From positions 27,074,728-27,138,727 of the forward strand of contig NC_134676.1 in assembly GCF_030463565.1 (NCBI RefSeq): a DNA stretch of 64,000 nucleotides, given 5' to 3'. The translations under genes and the position numbers were made by a program. Below are positions 24,901-38,122 of the stretch, piece by piece. The notes below the pieces were generated by a model, which saw only the letters and a list, made by a program, of their open reading frames with translations, was not told where the DNA came from and searched no databases. This stretch comes from Pelecanus crispus. Taxonomy: Eukaryota; Chordata; Aves; Pelecaniformes; Pelecanidae. Position 1 is the stretch's first letter, and the number at the start of each line of letters is the position of its first letter.

Positions 24901-26992
24901 GGCTCATCTCCTGCGCTATCAAGGTGGGCACATGGAAGCCAGTAGACATCCAGCAGCTTGTAAACAGAATAGAAAAATAAACAAAAAAATGAGGTTTTCA
25001 GTGATCAAGTTTGGCAGCTGATTTTCTTGGCAAGCATAAATCTCTTCCATCAGATGGTGCTCAGTATAAGACTCTCACGCTACCCACTGAGAAATGTTTT
25101 ACTGTGGCACATGTGCACACTAAGGTCCCTTACCTCTACTGGCAGAGGTGAGAAGCCAAGAACTTCTTTACACCCCTGCCCTGGCAGTGCAGTGTAAGAG
25201 AGCACTGGCTGCCCCCAGAGGCCAGGGCAATAGTGGGAGGGTAGCAGAGCTCCCTTTCTGTCAGATTTTTGCTTCCAGGCCTCAAAGCCAAGACTGATGC
25301 TATCATTTGTATACAGGATGCAAATACTAGGAGAATATTTAAACTCAACAAATGCTGTGTTTTCACTCAAGTGCAAGAAAAAAGATTAAAGTGGCTCTTT
25401 CAAGACGGGGGGCTAACTCATGCTTAGTTCCTGCCTTTGATGTGTCTGGTGTGGTGGTGAAGGAAGTTGGTGATTTTGAGTTTTGCTTCCTTCCCAATGC
25501 AGATGACCTGCACTCTGCTTCTGTACAACCCATGAAGCCACCCAAAATTCTCCCCTTCCTGCATCCCCCTTTGCCTTTTCCTTTTCACTGAGCCCTAGTT
25601 CCTCTGCAGCTCCTCCCCCCTGCACCTCGAGGTCTTGTTTTGTGCTGTGGGACCAGTATTGAGGAAATGTAATGCCATGAAAAAGATGGCTTGCAGCCCT
25701 TTTACCTCTTTGCTTAAGCCAAGGCAGGTTGTGGCTTTGGCCTTCCTTATAGAGCTGTGGTCGGGAGATGGTGGTTTTCATTCCCTTTCTGCTGATGTAG
25801 CATAAGCGATTGATGGTTTAGAGGGCATGGTGCTCACTGGCCAAACGGCAGTGGAAAAGGTTACGGACAGAATAATTGGTGCAGCCTGGTATTTCCTTCC
25901 CTGATGCAGGAACCTCCCAAATTTACCACCCACAATTGAGTTTCCAATTTAGCAGCTTCAAGGCTTTTACTGGGCTGTCCTAGATTAAAAACACTCAATG
26001 TATCATTTACTTTTAAGGTAAATTGTGAGAGTGACCAGCCCTTGTGGCTGTGCCTGAGCAGTGGCCCTATGACTGGAGAGGTCTTCGGTTACCTCTGCGC
26101 TGCTGAAAACTTGTAAACATTTGGCTTTTCCCCTATAAGGTGCTTTATCTTGACTTAATTGCAGGGTTAGCATCCGCTGTACAGGACCGCCCGTAGTGTG
26201 GTGACATGACTCCACATGGCTGACAGCCAGCAAAGAGGCATTGATATCATTTCAGGGCTTGAGACTGATCTTACTTTGAGTCTCCGCATTTCCTTCCCTC
26301 CCAGCTAATGGGGACTCTCACCACATACATAAAAATTATTAAAAGCTAATGGTGAATTTCCCCTCCCTTCTCCTAAAAACAGGAGTCTGCAGGCTCACAC
26401 TTGGTTACAGAGAAGTCCAAGCAGTTAGATCACACCAATATCAAAAAAAACAAACCCCAAATCCCCCATATGATGTCACTCTGCCAAAGCAACCTACATC
26501 AAGCTGATAAACTGACTTATTTTTGGCTTCTTCTGTGGGCAGCAAAATATACTTAATAGTTGAGTCTCCCACCAGTAGCCCCCTGCACTGTATTCCTGCC
26601 CCTGTTTCCACACCCCAACATCAGTAATGCCATCAGAAGTTTACATATGTTTGCATAGATTTGGTAATGAATGAGCATCTTTGATTTGGGTAGTAAATGG
26701 GAAAAGATGAATGAGCAAGTGTAGTTAATTTACTGATGAAAAGAGTAGGGATCCTATCCTCTTCCTCAGCTTGGCAAAGGCAGTGGTTAGGGAACTGCCT
26801 TTTCTTCTGGTAATTGCTTACCCTTATATGACCTTGAGACAATTTTAAAGGTGGGGGGCGGGGGGGGAAATCTATGCAGGTTTTGAGCCATCACCTGGTT
26901 ATAGTTTTAAACAATTCATTCTCCTGCCTCAGCATAGGGTATCCCAGGTACACTGAAATCTGTATACAGCTGCAGTCCTCTGCAGTGACTGC

Positions 26993-27016
26993 AGGTATGG
27001 AGGTATGGAGGTATGG
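26993..27016. repeat. Short tandem repeat, AGGTATGG x3
   Basis: Three exact copies of the 8-mer AGGTATGG in a row. It is probably a slippage product and length-polymorphic. Confidence 0.95.
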
Positions 27017-27707
27017 ACCTTTTCCCCTGGCAACCCTCCCCACCCTCAACAGCCATGCTTCCAACTTAGCCCAAATCCCCTTTGCTTGTGCAAACCTGCA
27101 TTGAGTGTGGCATCCAGGTAGGCTTTTTTAAGCATTAATCTTCTTAATGTTATGATGTTGTCTTTCATTTGTTGTGCAGTGTTTCCAAGTGGGCCAGAGG
27201 CCACCTCCAAGGCACTAGGGCTTGCAGAGTCTCCCCTGTCTTTTTGGGCAAAGAACTTCTTGCTTCTGGTCAGCCACTTGCATTCAGTGGGTCTGGCAGT
27301 CATCCAGGGGGATGGAGAGCAGCTGCAGAGGCAGGTCTGGGGCCCTGTGCTGCAGGTACCATAATCGGTGCTCCCTTCAGCATCTTGGCACTACCCTCAC
27401 CCTTTCCCTGTAGCCAGTGTGGAGTGCTGAGACCACCACGTCAGCTGGCCTAAGCCTTCCTTGTTAGCTCTCATCTGATTAAAATGGGATTATTGAATCA
27501 TTTCACAGAGCTGAAGGTGTCTTAAGTAGGAGACCATCGCTTCGGTTGTCTGTCAGTGGATGAAGTGGTCAAAAGCACACAAATGGCAACCTGGTAGTAT
27601 TCCTGCTGGGCAGGGGTTTGTCAGGGAAGGTTTGCATGTGTGAAAGCCTCCTTGGGTTAAGCTAGTGTAGTACATTTGTACAAATATTTTACATGTTACA
27701 TTTACAT

Positions 27708-27930
27708 CAGGGGAGGTTTAGATTGGATATTAGGAAAAATTTCTTCACTGTCAGGGTAGTCAAGCATTGGAACAGGCTGCCAAGGGAGATGGTAGAGTCA
27801 CCATCCCTGGAAGTGTTCAAAAAATGGGTAGATGTGGCACTTTGGGACATGGTTTAGTGGGCATGGTGGTGTTGGGTTGATGGTTGGACTGATGATCTTA
27901 GAGGTCCTTTCCAATCTTAATGATTCCTAG
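27708..27930 (+). mobile_element. CR1 LINE 3' fragment (older copy)
   Basis: It begins CAGGGGAGGTTTAGATTGG and continues through ATTAGGAAAAATTTCTTCAC, GGAACAGGCTGCC, TCACCATCCCTGGAAGTG and ATGATCTTAGAGGTCCTTTC, all landmarks of the CR1 3' untranslated region. It ends at a worn tail, ATGATTCC. It keeps about the last 220 bp and no coding sequence. Confidence 0.93.
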
Positions 27931-27999
27931 TTTTACTTTCATTATAAATAATCCAGCCACCAAGCCAGGAAACACAAAACTGCTACTCTACCCTTAATT

Positions 28000-28094
28000 G
28001 GTTTAGTGGTGGACTTGGTAATGTTAGGTTAAAGGTTGGACTGGATGATCTTAAAGGTCTTTTCCAACCTAAACGATTCTGTGATTCTATGATT
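28000..28094 (+). mobile_element. CR1 LINE 3'-end fragment
   Basis: This short copy runs from GTTTAGTGGTGGACTTGG through GGATGATCTTAAAGG and TTTTCCAACCTAAACGATTC to a (ATTCT[A/G]TG)n tail. Only about 95 bp remain. It shares orientation with the CR1 fragment 70 bp upstream but repeats the same 3' segment, so it is a separate insertion (or a duplication) rather than a continuation. Confidence 0.93.
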
Positions 28095-31000
28095 AAATTG
28101 TTCAGGTATTCAGGCAGCATATTGACACATTTGGAAATATGAGCTATAAAGGTAGGGTTATTTTACCTGGCTGGTGCAATGCCCTTGGGCTGAGCATTAA
28201 TCTCTTGTGGCTGCGCAGAAGATGAGAACAATCAGGATCACTGCTACTGAGGAAGCGACTCGCCTGTGCTGCCTGCGTGGTGTTGGGCAAGGCTAATCCC
28301 TCCCCGCCTTTACCCTTTTTCTCTTCCTCTCTTAAAATGTTGTTGCTTGCTTGTGCTGCTCCATGGGATCCTGTTGCAGTGCCACCTCATTGATCACAGA
28401 TGCTTAATTTCCTGTTTCTTCAGCAGCATTTAAAAGCTTTTTTGCTATTTTGCTAGGAAATGAGAAGATAGTTTCAGGCTTTGCAATGGAAATTGGCTTT
28501 GTTAGTATATGCTGTTGTTTAATATGGCACAAAAGCAGCTGCACAGGAGACTGTCAAAACTAAATAGCATGCCTTCACTTAGCTAAACAAGCATCTGCCT
28601 AAACCCTGTCTCGAGGGTTGCTTCCAAGGATGGATTGAAAAAGCTTTTACTCAGATCTGACCCCAGCACATAATGTGACTTACAAATGACCATAACGATA
28701 AACCAGTCTGCTGGTTTTCCATGATGTTAGCCTGGCAGTGCTACTGCAGTGCATAAAAGACAGGAGGAGCAATGGCTTGTTGCAGTTCCAGGGCCTTAAA
28801 ACAGGAAAAGTTCTTGGTGCACAAATACAAAAAGGCTTCTCCTACAGAAAAAGCATTACTAAACTGTCTTCAGAAACATTGTTGCACAGCAGTTCAGTCT
28901 GCTATATTTATATTGATATTTCACAGTATGCTGTAACGTTTTTCTTTGGTGTTTTAGGAGAAAGGAGTTGCTTTGGCATCATTTGAATATAGGACTGATG
29001 TTTAATAGGTTGTCTGTGTTGTAATCAGGAAATATAATTTAGTCTAATAATCCCAATAAAATCTAAATCTCATCTAAATGATATATTTCTTACGGCTTCT
29101 TTTTGAAAGTAGGTAGTTAGGGATTGATAAAAAAATGTTATGTGGGCAAGTTGCCTTCAGTGAAGGATGGGGAAATGTTCTCTGCTGACAGACTTACACC
29201 AAAGAGTTTTAGATGAGGTCTCTGGATAAAAAAGTCATTTAAATAGTTTTCTGTTGTTATTTCTTGGCATCTGGCAGCATTGTGTAGCATTCTTTCAGAC
29301 ATCTGTTTTAAGGAATCCTAAGAGGAAAGGTAACTGAGAGCTAGCAACAACTAACAAAAAGGAAAAGGTAATTATGAAAAAATCATACTGATTTAAAGAA
29401 GTGGGATAGAGCTAATTAAGAAGTAAGAACAAGAGAAGCTGCACTCCCAGCAGTGCAGCTGTGCTCAGAGGGGGTTAAATCTAGAACTGAGCAAGCCTGA
29501 GCTCTCTGAGCCTGTAGAGGAGCACAGTGGAAAACAGCTTGTAATGTTTTCAAAATGAATTTGTTCCTCCCAGCAGGGGGAACAAACAGCAATAATTCCA
29601 CAGGTAGACTGGCTGTGAATTAAAACTCTCATTTACTGTATGTCAGCACGAAGAACTGAAAGGATTTGTTGCAGAAAACTTTTCTTCAGACAGAGCACTC
29701 GATTTTTGTTCTCTGTTCTTTCTCTTGAAGATTGGCTTCTCTTCAAAGACACTGGGACAAGAGCAAAAACTGATTTATTAAGAAAAAGAAGTCTCTGTCA
29801 TTAGTATTTACTGTCCTCCTGCCAGATACGTCTCAAGGCAAACTGTCGACAGGAGATACTTGTTGCTTTATCAGATTATGCTGTCATAAAATTACACAAC
29901 ACAAACCTGAGCTTTGTACTTCTATGGCTAACAAAAGCTTAGGTGCTTTAATCTTAATTTACAGCATTAAATGGCTTAGAAAGCCGCACAATGCAGATTA
30001 AATACAGAATTAGTATTCGAATGAGTGAAGTGTAAATATTACTGAATCAAATTCAAGAAACCTGAGAATTATAATAGTTAATCAATCCAGAGAGCAACTT
30101 TTACACACAAATCTGTAGATTGTACTAAGAGCTGGTCTTGTGTTCCTGTGCACTGTGAGTATAAATGAGTGCCGGGGATAAGGCGCTTGGCTCCCCTTTC
30201 CAGCCCCTGGTAAGCTCCAGGCCATGCTCTCTGCCGAGTTTCATTTACTGGCAAGATACTTTGCTCCTGGCCCTGTGCACCCCATCCAGCGCCCTCCTTT
30301 GCCTTCTCCCCGGGGACTTTTCAGAAAACAAAACCACACGCCCCCATGCTGCTTTGTGCTGTCCACAAGCAACTGAAAACCCATTTCTCTTCCTTCAGCA
30401 TTCTTCTTAAGACTGTCTTGTTGCAGAGGCTGTAAAAGAAAACCTTGGTAACCTGCAGGCTATGGATTTGGTGAAGCTATTGCCAGTATGCTGTTCAGGA
30501 TTATCTCACTTGCGTCTTGCCCTCCATCTCTGTGTGTCTTGTCCAAAACGCAGATTGTCAGCTATTGTAGGCAGAAACTGTGAGCAGAGCCGCCAGGCTC
30601 TGTGGTAATGCAAATAAATAACCAAAACAAGAGACCTGCAGGCAGATGAGCCCCAGGGACTGAGCAGCAGCTGTGGAAAGGCAGGTATGTAGGCAGTTAA
30701 GCTTAAACTTCTATCAAAGGGGCACAGAGATGTAAGTGACCTGGCTAGGCTCTGCCCTGTGGACGCTGGTATGAGAAAGCACCACTGAGAATTTACTGTA
30801 TTTTTTCCGCCCTGTGGATCGTCTCACCACAGACTGGCCTGTAAGATTTTTTTTGCTCAACTACAGCTGCTTGCATGTGTGTTAGATGTAGATCAAGGCT
30901 ATGCTGTTTGCTGTAGAAACAGCCCTCTGGCTTTTTCACGTTGCATAAAATAGTTATGCAGCGCTCCTTAGGTCAAAGGTGGAAGAGCACAGAGACTGCC

Positions 31001-34000
31001 AAGCTATTTGTATTGCATTTAACCATTTCGCCTGTCTCAAAGCAGACCGTGACTTTCCAAGCAGCATCACAACCTCCCCTGCCCTTGCTACCCCTGCTAT
31101 ATCTTACCTTGTTCTTTCCAGATGGGCATTTTTCCTTCCCTTCCCTCTTCATCCATGTTCCCAGGAGCAGAAAGGCAGGTTTTTTTCCAGGGGTCTCTGG
31201 AAGCTGCTGCTCTGGTTGCAGGTAGTTGGACATCTAGGTGCTTTGGATTGCTGGCTTCTGCTTTAGCCCATTGTTTGCTCTGTTGGTGGGTGGGAAGCAC
31301 CTTCCCTCTATTTTGTTTAAGCTGCAGGAGTCATTGAGATAACCTCTGTAGCCTGTGACCATCTCTTGTAGTTACTGGGAAGCAGGAGGCAAAGCTTCTC
31401 TTGATCTTTTTACTTGAGCACCCCTTTCTGGGCAGGTAGGGAAAGTCAGGAAGGGATTTCTGCACCTTACACAGCTCAACCATTGCTCCAGGTATTGGAG
31501 CTTTGAGCTGAATACGTGATGAGGAGTCTGTGCCTCTCCACTTGCTGCTATTCAGCATGAAATCCAAGGAGTGTCATTTCTGTTGTGGGTATGTTGAATT
31601 GGCTTATTTGATTCATCTTTATTCACTTTTCCTAGCAAGTAGGAATGAGGTATTGATGAAATGAGAAATGATGATAAATATTAGTGATGGTGAGAAGAGG
31701 TGCATGTTCTGAGAAGCTTTCTGCCTGCACTGAAATGGAGTAGTAAAAGGTAGGTTCGGTAGTGAAAACATTACTTTTTTTTATTATGCTAGGCCAGTAT
31801 AGGATTCACCAAGTTAGCACTCTGAAGGAAAAATCAGCAGCACTGCAGCCTTTTGGGAGGCTGAGTTTTGGGTAACAGCTTTTCAGCTTAGGGTGTACAC
31901 ACCATGAACCTGTAGTTTTCAGGAGTTCTTCAGTGCTCTAGTTTTGGTAAAAAGAGATGGGTGTAGCTTCTTAGTCCTGCTTGTGACTCAGCCATAAACC
32001 AGGTTTGCTTTTAAACACAGGCTCTCTAGGTTTGTGAATGATGGAGTGGGAAAATTTAAAAACTTCCTTGTTGGCAGCAGCTACATTGGCATTTCAGATC
32101 CAACTTCATAATTTGGTGATGGCGATTTTTAACTAGCAAAGGGCTTGTGGTCATTAAAGAAAATGGCAACTGGCCCATACCAATGTACAGTCAGAAAAAT
32201 ACATAGTGTGGTCATGCCAGTTATGCAGAACAGGAAACTAGTGATGAATAGAGGAGAAGGAACTGCTGGTGTTTAGTCTGAAACAGCTGCAGGGCTCAGC
32301 ACAGCTTATCCAGGTCTGTCCAAGATAAAGCAATAATTTATACTTAATGTAGTTTGGCCAATCAGCCAGGAAACGCTGCATAAAATTTGTCATTGATTCT
32401 TATATGTAAGCAGTGATGAAATCCCTTCACAGAGAATGGGTATCACTCACTAATGGATTTTGCTGCCCCAAAGAATAATGACATTTAGTTCATTCATGCC
32501 CATGGTGGTGTGTCATCATTAGAAAAACGCTGGAGGAAGGACTTTTGTGAAATGTCTGGCATTCATAGACATTAATTTTAGATAGTTGGATGATGGTTTT
32601 TGCATTTTGTGTATATTAACTGCTTATTAGCTAGGACCCAGCTTTTCTTTCTCAGTGAGGAAGTTTTCTTGCATATGGCTGAATTTCTTTAAAGAAACAA
32701 TTAATGACACCTAACATACTGCAGAATAGGCTAGTCTAACTGAACTGAAGATGTGAACAAGTCCTTACAGTTGTTCTTAGTAATCTCTTAGTATAGGGAA
32801 GAAAAGAGGACTGTTTTCCATTTTATTACTTGGTAGAAATTTGGGGATTAGATGAAATCTAGTGGATGAACCAGCACCATACATAAAGCAGGACTTTCAA
32901 CCCACTTCTAGGAGGTGATAGCACCTTCACCAGCTATTTTTGTCAAGGTGCCAGGTTGACTAAAAGGGTTTACAGTGCAGGACAAATAAATAATATTTAT
33001 GGGATCTGGAAGGTATTAATTTTCTGGATAAACTGGTTGTGTTTAAGCAAAAACTACTTTTTGTAATTCTTCCTGTTCTTCTGAGTGAAATTTTAAAACA
33101 GAAAGCAGTTTTTGATACCCATGAGTTGTCCAGATGTTTAGCTCCTTCCTACATAACTTGTAGGAGGGAGACCTGTTTTTAACTCACTCTCATTTTTTTA
33201 GCACGGCCCATAAGAGAGCGCTGTAGCCACTAGCATATCGGGCATTTTGATTAAATCTCTCATCTTTGTGCAAAGACACATCTTGTGTGCAGGGACTCTA
33301 ATGTGAGTTTTAATTTCCTTAATGAAGCCCTTCACTGCTTAGAAAAAGACTGGTCCTCACAGGAGAGAAAACTATGAATGCAAGAGACAATCAGATGGGC
33401 AAAACATCTAGTCTGAGCTTTTTACTTCCAGCCTGAGGCACAGCAGGGTGTTCGGGCCGCTTAGCAAGATGGGGAGTTGAGGCTTTTGCTCCCGCATCAC
33501 TAGAAATGTGCTTTCCTTCTGCAGCAGTCGATTGCCTGTTTAGAGGATCCCAGTGTTCCCTATGCGCTGGCGGCGGGTACTAAGATCTGTTTGTTAGGGG
33601 TGGACTCCAGAATCCCTTCATTACAAAAGCAGCTTACTGAACTGGCAGTATTATTTTTCTGCTATGTCCTAATGTGGCCAAATAAACAGATGCGGTGTGA
33701 AACTGATTTTCTTGCTGGGGGGAAAAAAAAAAACATGTAGGAAAAATCCAGAGGAAAAAATGCAAAACTGTTTATGATGGATGACTAAATAAAGCTGAAC
33801 AAGGGCTAGCTAAACACAAATTCAAAAATGGATGCAAACATGCCTAAGCAGTTGAAAAATGCAAGTGTGAACAGTAGGTAGAGTGCTCGAATGTTTTGCA
33901 AGCTCTGTACACCAAGCAATAATGTGTGAAAACACAGGATGTAGAAGGAATAGAGAGATTAAAATTAGGAACTAGGCCATTATCATATGAAATAAGCCTT

Positions 34001-34227
34001 TCACAAGAAAAACCACAGAATAGCTCCAAGTTTACATAAAACACTGCATGGTACATGCTAGGGAACAATCAGTCAGGGAAGGCTGGGTGGATTACGAAGA
34101 GCCATCTTCTCCTCATCCTGGTACTTAGGAGTGAATAGCGACCATGATAACCATTGCTACACGTGTTACATTTGGTGCTAAACTGATCATTTGTTAAACT
34201 TCTCTCTCTCTCTCTTTTTATTTCTAG

Positions 34228-34484
34228 GCCTCTTCCTTATCTTAGGCTTGATACTTTACCCTGCAGGTTGGGGATGCCAGAAAGCAATAAGCTATTGTGG
34301 ACCTTACGCTTCTGCTTACAAACTAGGAGATTGCTCCTTGGGCTGGGCTTTCTACACAGCTATTGGTGGCACTATTGTGACGTTCATCTGTGCAGTCTTC
34401 TCGGCGCAAGCTGAAATAGCCACGTCCAGTGACAAAGTGCAAGAAGAAATAGAAGAAGGAAAAAACCTTATCTGCCTCCTTTAA
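34228..34484 (+). CDS. LHFPL2: LHFPL2 last coding exon (residues 144-228)
   Basis: This exon completes LHFPL2. It starts after TTTCTAG with GC CTC TTC, which joins the single G of the preceding exon to restore Gly144. It encodes the rest of TM3 ([14 protein letters not shown]), a second extracellular loop with four cysteines (160, 167, 179 and, inside TM4, 198), TM4 (about 182-203), and a cytoplasmic tail [18 protein letters not shown] ending LICLL before TAA. The joined length of 228 residues equals the human protein as I recall it, with no frameshift or stop. The acidic tail is essentially unchanged from mammals, which points to a constrained cytoplasmic interaction. The gene is complete for coding purposes and looks functional. 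Confidence 0.97.
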
Positions 34485-34853
34485 CTCCAGTGGGGAAGAA
34501 TACCAGTGCGGGGATCTTAATCTGCTTTCCATTGACTGGACAAGCAGATCTGCTTACCTATTTTTGTGTGATTGAGCCCCATGCATTCCAGACCCGAACT
34601 ACTGAAATGGTCTTTCTCCCTTGCTGGGCAATGAGGATCAGAGAACTGATCCCAAGAAAGCAGAATGTAAACACTTGGGGATTTTTTTTTTTAGTTTCAT
34701 TTTATGATATTTTATGATCAGGACACATATTAATCTGACTGGGGAGGTGAGGAATCATGTATATAGCAGGAATGTTGTTATAACTGACGAATTCTGATTG
34801 ATCAGATAGCCTTACCCAGTAACCTTGGTTACTGAAGAAATTGGATTTAAAAT

Positions 34854-34859
34854 AATAAA
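34854..34859 (+). promoter_or_regulatory. LHFPL2: Candidate proximal poly(A) signal of LHFPL2
   Basis: AATAAA 370 bases after the stop codon, followed by AGCCAGCACATTTTTTTT, where the T-run could serve as the downstream element. It may generate a short 3' UTR isoform. Confidence 0.45.
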
Positions 34860-37637
34860 AGCCAGCACATTTTTTTTCCTTATACAAAAGAGAAGCCTAT
34901 TTTAATTAGGCTTTGTTTCCAAGGGCTCCCCTCATCTCTGAATATTTCACCACCACCTGGTTTGGTACCATACTTTTCATTGAGGTGCTTTTTGATACTG
35001 AACTTCCTTAAAGTACAGTGCCTTCTCAGATAGTAAGTATGCTGGAGAGAGCAAAGTTGATGTGATGCAGTTTACACCTATCTTCAAGCATTTAAAAAGT
35101 TGAGTCCCTGCCAGGTTTCTTTGTCTTGAAACTTACAGTGCAAGGTGTGTGCCACTTGTTACGTAGCAGGTAAATTATTTTGTTTCCATTGACTACACAG
35201 AGAAGCTGTTGTTATACTGGCTTTCACCTGATTCTGATAAAATTGTTTGAAATAACCATTGTTAGTAATAGTTCTACAGCCTTATTAAAACTCCTCAAAT
35301 GCCAAGCAGACACCAACTCCCCACAGCACAGCTGGGCCTTATCTCGTGAATGCCAACAGCCTGGCCTGGCCTGTAGCCTCTCCTACAAATGTAGATTGCA
35401 CGTTGGACTTCAACAGTATTATCCTTTCTCTTGCCAGTGAAACCTCATTCCTAGTCTACAGATCTGTCTCATGACCCAAAGCCACATAAGTCCTTAAGAA
35501 ATCTACATCTTTCAGGAAGTCTTGCCAAATTCTACACAGCTGGGAAGATCTTTTCTCTTTTTTTTTAACCCACACGTAGTATCAACCCTTTTCCAGCTAC
35601 ATCAGCAGAAATGAAACGGACCTTGCCACAAATGGCATTCCTTTCTCAAAGGCAGTTGGTTGTATTACTTGTGGCGTTGCATCACTTACTAGAACTACTT
35701 CTGAAAACAAATTTTAAAGGTATTTTAAAAAAACAAAGGAATGATGCAACTGTGCCATAGGAGCAGTGGGGAGAATTCATCTTAGTTCTAGTGAAATACT
35801 AAGTCCATTCTTACTTCTTGGTAGTTTAACGTCATCTGATGAGTGTTGCTCTCCAACACTTCACTGTGTAATGTGGAGCAGAGGTTCTTCTTCACACCTG
35901 GCCAGTCCCTAAAGAGTGCCACTAGGTATTTACAGGTATTTAAAAATCGTTGTTACTGTACAGGTAGCTAGCTAATTTCAATACACTGCTCAAGTCATTT
36001 GCAGTACAAGAGCTGTTCAGCAGTCACAACCGCAAGCCTGGGGCCAGCCTGGAGCACAGGTGAACACCGGCAGTCGCAGTGTTGGAGCACCCCTCCGGTG
36101 CTGGCTGCGCAGCACGGACACCGCCTTGACCCAGCCCATCTACAGAGCAAACCAGGCCCAGCTCCCAGCCTGCACGTGTCTGTGCCTAGTGCACCTTCAA
36201 GCCACGTGCCAGATGGATACGGAGCTTATCTCTGAGCTGCTGTGCCACAAACAAGGTCAACTTCTTCCAATATTAAAAGGGGATTGTTTTATCTAGTCTT
36301 TTCTTGCATTCACCTGCTCCTGCAACCCACATCCACCATATTCTAGTTTAAAACGGGTAATTCACTTTTCTTTTAAATATTTAAAAACCCAGAAGTTACA
36401 GTCTGGAACCATTTCTGCCAACTGCCTGCACAAAGCAAGATTTTTTAACAAATCAAAATTACAAGCACAAAGTGGTGTCTGAGGACAAAAATCACTGCCG
36501 CCACATCCTGTCCACACCCGTGTTTTTCTCCTTGTTCTCTTCCCATACACACACATGCACCACCTGAAGGGCATGCACTGGCCTTGCACCGCAGGGCCCA
36601 TCCCACTGACGGAGTGTGTGCCACAGAGGCTGGGTCACCGGCGCAGCTGTGCTCTTGCGGGCTCCGCAATTGGGGAAGGGGGGGCTGGGAAGAATAGGGT
36701 AGCATAGGAATCAGCTAAAAATCAATTATGAAATAGATTTACAGTTTTAGCTTTTCTTAGGTGGGTAGCAATCCAATGTCTATGTTGCCACTGCCAACAA
36801 ATCTTGACGCTATGTTAGGTGACAAATGCTGCTTTGGCTTGAGCACTCAATTACTCTCGGAATAAGGTCAGTTCTTCCAAAAGGGCATATACTTCTTTGG
36901 CTTAGAAGGACACAATGACCAACCTTCATTTACATTTCTAGCTGACCTCTGCTGTGATTTACAGAATACTTAAAAAATTTTAATAGCGTTGTTTTTAAAT
37001 ACAAAGGTATTTTCATCAGCATGTTTTGCTTTTGTTTGCATTTGTAACCAAGAAGAACCAGCTTTTCTGCTTGTTGCTGGTATACTATCAACTTGCTCTG
37101 CAACAACATAATCAACTAACTTGCAACAATATCCATGTTGATCACATAGCACACAGAAGACAGGCTGGGAAGAAATGCAGAAAAAAATACAATCAGAATT
37201 TCTTTTCTCAGGGTTCTGTTTTTCTAGCAAGTGGTAAGACGGTATATATTGCAGATTTCTTTCTGGATGAGGTTTTCAGGTGTAGGGTGCACTCATTAAA
37301 TTTCACAGTTTTCATTTCATTAAATATCACAAAAATATTTTGGGGAAGAAAAAACAAAAAAAAATTAAAAAAAGATAAATCAGCTTAAAGCTAATTTAAT
37401 TAATTTCATGAGGGGGCTGCGGAGTGTAACTGCTTCTTAATGTACATGCACTGCATAGGATCTAGAAGAATTTGCTGTGGATTCTTTAAAACCTGTGTGC
37501 CGATTAGTTCAGTTTAACTTTTTGTGGTATTGAAGAATTCTTCAAACATCTGTGGTTTGATCAACTTCGTAAACTTGTATTCTATAAAGTGCCATAGACC
37601 TTTTTTTAAAAAAAAATTGTAGCATATTTAAAAAAAT

Positions 37638-37657
37638 TATATATATATATATATATA
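37638..37657. repeat. (AT)n microsatellite
   Basis: About ten AT units within the probable LHFPL2 3' UTR, flanked by A- and T-rich sequence that could fold as a local hairpin in the mRNA. Confidence 0.95.
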
Positions 37658-38097
37658 CAAACTTGTGTGAGATGTGCAATACCAGGAATGGGTTTTGTTG
37701 TGGGTGGGGGCTTTTTTCCTTAGTTTTTGCTTTTAAACAAGGTATTTGAAAAGGGACTTCCCAGGGAAGAAATGGCTGAAGTTTTGGTGGTGTGGACAAA
37801 CTAAAGCACAGAGTAATGCAATAGAATCACTGATTTTGAAGATTAACACAACAGTAGTAACAGCAGCTTAAAGATTTTAACAAAAATCTCTTCTAGACTA
37901 ATTTGAAATACTCAGATCTATGTAATATGGACAATTCAAATGTGAAGCTGTGTCCATCTCTGGCAATATACAATCTAAAAGCTGAAAAGGCTCAGCAAGG
38001 TTTCTTCATGTGCTTTACTTATAATGCAGCACTGCAAAAAACATTGCTACTGAGCTATTTCTGGGTTGTCTATATCACCTTTGTATCTATTTTACTC

Positions 38098-38103
38098 AAT
38101 AAA
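38098..38103 (+). promoter_or_regulatory. LHFPL2: Candidate distal poly(A) signal of LHFPL2
   Basis: Canonical AATAAA in the context TTTACTCAATAAAGTTCTCTG, with a downstream T-rich element. This is the strongest plus-strand signal between the LHFPL2 stop and the SCAMP1 3' end. Confidence 0.6.
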
Positions 38104-38122
38104 GTTCTCTGGATTCTGAGAT

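Larger units (their letters stand above)
18940..34227 (+). other. LHFPL2: LHFPL2 intron, 15.3 kb (phase 1)
   Basis: The intron is bounded by GTACGT and by TTATTTCTAG. The acceptor's polypyrimidine tract includes a (TC)n microsatellite at about 34199-34216. Inside are two plus-strand CR1 fragments (27708-27930 and 28000-28094), an 8 bp unit tandem (26993-27016), a T-run (about 21811-21828) and a G-rich run (about 26852-26868). Open frames are short and lack recognisable families. I see no other gene. Confidence 0.9.
34485..38122 (+). other. LHFPL2: Probable LHFPL2 3' UTR
   Basis: No open frame of note follows the stop. The best fit for the transcript end is the canonical AATAAA at 38098-38103, followed within about 25 bases by a T-rich tract (GAGATTTTTTTTCAG). 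That gives a 3' UTR of about 3.6 kb, in keeping with the long 3' UTR known for mammalian LHFPL2. An earlier AATAAA at 34854-34859, followed by a T-run, could give a short alternative of about 0.4 kb. The stretch contains an (AT)n run (37638-37657), A-rich sequence near 37335-37380 and no CR1 copy. The extent is inferred. Confidence 0.6.

Noticed and set aside
25413-25781. 122-codon minus-strand frame
   Set aside because: No family resemblance, no splice signals, and several overlapping frames of similar length on both strands.
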